From the NCBI GenBank assembly GCA_045538755.1, contig JAZQEC010000042.1, positions 1 to 27,475 on the forward strand: 27,475 bases of DNA. Direction: 5' to 3'. Of this stretch, positions 24,661 through 27,475 are shown piece by piece. Source of the stretch: UBA1738 sp045538755 (GTDB taxonomy: Bacteria > Bacillota > Clostridia > UBA1381). The first letter of the stretch is position 1. Each line of letters opens with the position of its first letter. The notes below the pieces were generated by a model. The model was not told the origin of the DNA. It saw nothing but the letters and a program-made list of their open reading frames with translations, and ran no database searches. The translations under genes and the position numbers were made by a program.

Positions 24661-25533
24661 TTACAGCTCTTCGGCAATCGCCATAATTCGCTTTAATCGA
24701 TGATTAACTCCCGATTTTCCGATTGGCGGATTAAGCCTTTCTCCAAGTTCTTTAAGACTTTCATCAGGATATTTGCATCTTATTTCGGCAATTTCCTTTA
24801 AAGTTTCGGGCAAGTTGTCAAATCCAAGATGCTTTTCAATCTTTTTTATACTTTCTATTTGTAGTGATGCAGTTTTTGTAACCTTTTCAATGTTTGCAAT
24901 TTCGCAGTTTGCCTGACGATTAACTGTGTTTCTTATTTCCTTTTCTATCGAAACGTTATATAGCTCCATCGCAGCACCGACAGCGCCCATAGCACCCAGT
25001 ATATCGGCAATAGCTTCATATTCCTTTACATATACCACATACCTGCCTTTTCGACAAGTTATTTTTGCAGCTATTCCAAGTGTTCCCAAAATATCACGAA
25101 CCTGATTTGCATAGCTTTCGTGCTTTACGTCAAATTCCATATGATACCGCTTTTTAGGATCAAGCATTGAGCCGCCGCCTAAAAAGGCACCCCTTATATA
25201 TGCTGATTTACAGCATTCAAGCGGTGTAATTTCCGCATCCTCCGAATTGAAAATTAAAAGACGTGTTGCAATAATATCAGTAAAAAATTCAAAATCAGGA
25301 CAAAAACGGAAGCTTCCGTTTCGGTTTATATAGTTAATAGGTTTTTGGAAAACTTTTTCAAAAAGGTACTGTATTCGCTCTGCAACATCTTCATTTTCGG
25401 TCGTTATGGTAATAAGTCCGTCACGGTAGCTTGTACACACCTTAAATATTGATGAAAGCTCTGCTATATCGCAAAAATCACAAGTATTTTCGATTTTTGC
25501 AAGCTGTGCTTTTATATTTTGTGTAAAAGACAT
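24661..25533 (-). CDS. whiA: WhiA, DNA-binding regulator of cell division
   Basis: The 290-residue protein joins an N-terminal LAGLIDADG-homing-endonuclease-like fold (with CKSAYIRGAFLGGGSM at about 107-122 and HMEFD-type strands) to a C-terminal helix-turn-helix (about 245-290, SLKELGERLNPPIGKSGVNH). WhiA links growth to division and affects chromosome segregation in Gram-positive bacteria. No endonuclease activity is expected. AGGAG precedes the ATG, which overlaps the rapZ stop codon by one base (TAATG). The rapZ-whiA pairing is standard for Bacillota and Actinobacteria. Confidence 0.96.
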   Translation of the reverse strand: MSFTQNIKAQLAKIENTCDFCDIAELSSIFKVCTSYRDGLITITTENEDVAERIQYLFEKVFQKPINYINRNGSFRFCPDFEFFTDIIATRLLIFNSEDAEITPLECCKSAYIRGAFLGGGSMLDPKKRYHMEFDVKHESYANQVRDILGTLGIAAKITCRKGRYVVYVKEYEAIADILGAMGAVGAAMELYNVSIEKEIRNTVNRQANCEIANIEKVTKTASLQIESIKKIEKHLGFDNLPETLKEIAEIRCKYPDESLKELGERLNPPIGKSGVNHRLKRIMAIAEEL

Positions 25534-26387
25534 TATGATTTTCTCCTCGAAATATCTCTGTGAATTACATTTACGTTATATCCCTCAAGCGATTTTGCAA
25601 GAAGATTCGCCATAGTTACACTTCTGTGCTTTCCGCCTGTACAGCCTACTGAAATGGTAAGACTGTTTTTTCCTTCTTCTATATAAAGAGGAATTAGGTA
25701 TTTTACCATATCACAAAGCCTATCCATAAATCCACGTGCAGACTCTGCCTTCATAACATAGTCCTGCACCTCTTTGTCATTCCCTGTTTTTTCTTTAAGC
25801 TCCTCAACATAAAACGGATTTGCAAAACATCTTACATCAAAAACAAGGTCTGCGTCAAGCGGGATTCCGTATTTAAATCCAAACGACATTACGTTTATTG
25901 CAAAAGTATCACCTGTCACATCATTATAAATTTCTCTTAAAGCTTTTGAAAGCTGGGCAAGATTATAGTCTGATGTATCTACAACAGCATCTGCTTCATT
26001 ATAAATCTGTTCAAGCATTTTTCGTTCCTTTTTAATGCTGTCCAAAAGTCCCTTGCTGCTTGAAATTGGGTGAATACGGCGGGTTTCTTTATACCTCTTT
26101 ACTAAAACTTCGTCTCTTGCTGTTACAAAAAGCATTTTACAGTCATATCCGTTCTCACGCAAACTTTTAAGATTATCAAGAAGGTCTTTAATCATTTCAC
26201 CAACTCGTGAGTCGATAACAAATGCCACCTTGTCATACTTTCCGTTTATTGAAACAAACATCTCGGCAAGCTGCGGAATAATAGCCGGAGGCAAATTATC
26301 CATACAGAAAAAGCCGGTATCCTCCAAAAAGCGTATAACCTGCGTTTTTCCCGCCCCTGACATTCCTGTAACTATCGTAAAGTGCAT
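25533..26387 (-). CDS. rapZ: RapZ/YvcJ-family nucleotide-binding protein
   Basis: A 284-residue P-loop protein with Walker A GMSGAGKT (8-15), MDNLPP (29-34), VIDSR (57-61), KETRRIHP (100-107) and the C-terminal motif GCTGGKHRSV (248-257). In E. coli RapZ acts as an RNA adaptor that controls glucosamine-6-phosphate synthase; in Gram-positive bacteria the homologue YvcJ binds and hydrolyses nucleotides and its target is less clear. The ATG is adjacent to the murB stop codon, with a G-rich stretch upstream. It sits between murB and whiA, linking wall precursor synthesis with division control. Confidence 0.95.
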   Translation of the reverse strand: MHFTIVTGMSGAGKTQVIRFLEDTGFFCMDNLPPAIIPQLAEMFVSINGKYDKVAFVIDSRVGEMIKDLLDNLKSLRENGYDCKMLFVTARDEVLVKRYKETRRIHPISSSKGLLDSIKKERKMLEQIYNEADAVVDTSDYNLAQLSKALREIYNDVTGDTFAINVMSFGFKYGIPLDADLVFDVRCFANPFYVEELKEKTGNDKEVQDYVMKAESARGFMDRLCDMVKYLIPLYIEEGKNSLTISVGCTGGKHRSVTMANLLAKSLEGYNVNVIHRDISRRKS

Positions 26388-27251
26388 TTAAAATTCCCCC
26401 AGTTTTTTCACTTCCTCACAAAGTGTAACACCAAATTTTTCGAAAACTGTATTCTTTATATGTTCTATCAAATCAAGAACATCTTTTGCCGTTGCATCAC
26501 CAGTATTTACCACAAATCCGGAATGCTTTTCAGAAACCTCCGCTCCGCCTAAAGAAAATCCTTTAAGCCCTGCATCTTCAATCAATTTCCCTGCAAAATA
26601 GCCCTCCGGTCTTTTGAAGGTACTTCCGGCAGACGGCACGGTAATAGGTTGTTTGGAAGTTCTTCGCTCTTTATAATCTTCCATTCGGGATTTTATTTCG
26701 TCATAGTCGCCCTTTTTAAGTTCAAGCTCTGCCGACAGAATTATCAAATCCTTTTCCGAAAACATACTCTTACGGTATCCAAAGTCAAGTTCGTCTCCTC
26801 TTGCCGTTTTTATTTCACCGTCACCAAGATACGTAACTCTTTTTACAACCTTTTTCATTTCACCGCCGTAAGCGCCTGCGTTCATATATATTGCACCGCC
26901 CAAAGTCCCAGGTATGCCGGATACCTCTTCAAGCCCTGAAAGACTGTTTTTAAGTGCGATTTTTGCCAGACGTGATAAAAGAATCCCGCTTTCTGAGGTT
27001 ATTGTCTCGCCGTTTATTTCTGTATTATCGAAACCTTTTGCAATCTTGATAACAAGACCTCGTATGCCCTTATCTCCAACAAGCAGATTTGAGCCGTTAC
27101 CGATTACGGTATAGCAAATTCCTTTTGCCTTTGCATATTCAATCAGCTCTTTAATTTCCCCGACTGATTTTACCTCACAAAATTCATCAGCTGGGCCGCC
27201 GATTTTAAAAGATGTATGATTTTTCATCAATTCATTCTTTTTAATATCCAT
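26388..27251 (-). CDS. murB: UDP-N-acetylenolpyruvoylglucosamine reductase
   Basis: Reduces UDP-GlcNAc-enolpyruvate to UDP-MurNAc with NADPH in the cytoplasm, using FAD. The 287-residue protein has the FAD-binding motifs GNGSNLL (51-57) and GIPGTLGGAIYMNAGAYGGE (112-131), YRKSMF (159-164), and the catalytic serine S210 in PSAGSTFKRP. The short length without the extra insert places it with type II MurB. AAAGG lies 13 bases before the ATG at 27251, a rather long spacing; an ATG eight codons in has no better site. It follows the PHP-domain gene by 26 bases. Confidence 0.97.
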   Translation of the reverse strand: MDIKKNELMKNHTSFKIGGPADEFCEVKSVGEIKELIEYAKAKGICYTVIGNGSNLLVGDKGIRGLVIKIAKGFDNTEINGETITSESGILLSRLAKIALKNSLSGLEEVSGIPGTLGGAIYMNAGAYGGEMKKVVKRVTYLGDGEIKTARGDELDFGYRKSMFSEKDLIILSAELELKKGDYDEIKSRMEDYKERRTSKQPITVPSAGSTFKRPEGYFAGKLIEDAGLKGFSLGGAEVSEKHSGFVVNTGDATAKDVLDLIEHIKNTVFEKFGVTLCEEVKKLGEF

Positions 27252-27277
27252 AAAATCAAAATTGCCTTTCTTAAAAA

Positions 27278-27475
27278 TCAGATTTCTTTTCGTTTGCTAA
27301 AAAATTTTTTCAGCGTTTCATAATCTCTGTTCATAATAAGTTCTTCCGGAAAATCTATGTCCGAAAGCATCTCAAAAGCTTTTTCAAAATCTCCGACACT
27401 GCGAGAGAAATGTGCGTCGGAGTTTACACATATTCCCGTCCCGATTTCCTTGCAGGCAAGTGCAATTTTCCTGCA
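27278..27475 (-). CDS. C-terminal end of a PHP-domain phosphatase (partial)
   Basis: The last 65 residues of a protein that continues beyond the window edge, ending in KRKEI and a TGA at 27278-27280. It contains VNSDAHF, the final metal-ligand motif of PHP-domain phosphoesterases of the YcdX/histidinol-phosphatase group, then VGDFEKAFEML and IDFPEELIMN, both typical of the YcdX-like C terminus. A PHP phosphatase gene beside murB is a familiar clostridial arrangement. The substrate cannot be told from this part. Confidence 0.85.
   Translation of the reverse strand, partial: CRKIALACKEIGTGICVNSDAHFSRSVGDFEKAFEMLSDIDFPEELIMNRDYETLKKFFSKRKEI

Noticed and set aside
1..27475. Mobile elements, prophage, CRISPR arrays and defence genes.
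   Set aside because: No transposase, integrase, repeat-spacer pattern or defence-type gene could be recognised; the region is housekeeping in character.

Overview
This window looks like a chromosomal core region from a low-GC, Gram-positive member of the Clostridia (Bacillota). The evidence is the gene order (sepF-ylmH-divIVA-ileS-lspA-rluD; lon-engB; murB-rapZ-whiA-dnaE-pfkA), the presence of SepF, DivIVA, WhiA, YlmH and a clostridial-type HlyD-like protein, strong AGGAGG-type ribosome binding sites and AT-rich sigma-A-like promoters. I cannot name a genus from the sequence. Every convincing gene lies on the minus strand, so transcription runs from high to low coordinates. No tRNA, rRNA, CRISPR array, insertion sequence or prophage was seen.

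In order of transcription: (1) 27475-24661 holds the end of a PHP-domain phosphatase gene, then murB, rapZ and whiA, tightly packed, followed by dnaE (24632-21099). (2) A promoter at 21055-21083 precedes a 58-residue orphan small protein (20980-20804) and pfkA (20736-19762). (3) A structured intergenic region then leads to a D-2-hydroxyacid dehydrogenase gene, which ends at a terminator near 18585. (4) lon has its own promoter and is followed by engB, a HlyD-like adaptor gene, yggS, sepF, ylmH and divIVA, ending at a terminator at 11815-11844. The usual yggT gene between sepF and ylmH is absent and a GC-rich hairpin sits there. (5) ileS stands alone between two terminators. (6) A promoter upstream of lspA drives a compact unit, lspA-rluD-ddl-murI-DUF1934-ctpA, in which most genes overlap or nearly touch. 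It ends in a long perfect hairpin at 3681-3717. (7) A promoter at 3577-3604 drives a two-gene unit: a NifU/IscU-like scaffold protein and a GGGtGRT-family protein, closed by a terminator at 1727-1767. (8) The last complete gene is a signal-less S41 peptidase with its own extended -10 promoter. A possible start of a further gene lies at the window edge.

Functionally the window covers peptidoglycan precursor supply (MurB, Ddl, MurI), division and its regulation (SepF, DivIVA, YlmH, WhiA, RapZ), lipoprotein maturation (LspA), proteolysis (Lon, CtpA), replication (DnaE), isoleucyl-tRNA charging and glycolysis (PfkA). The parts least explained by known biology are the NifU-like/GGGtGRT pair, the 58-residue protein ahead of pfkA with a perfect inverted repeat in its leader, the HlyD-like protein embedded in the division cluster, and the S41 protein that lacks the usual catalytic lysine. 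Most of the region is ordinary housekeeping sequence; nothing here proves a wholly new system.
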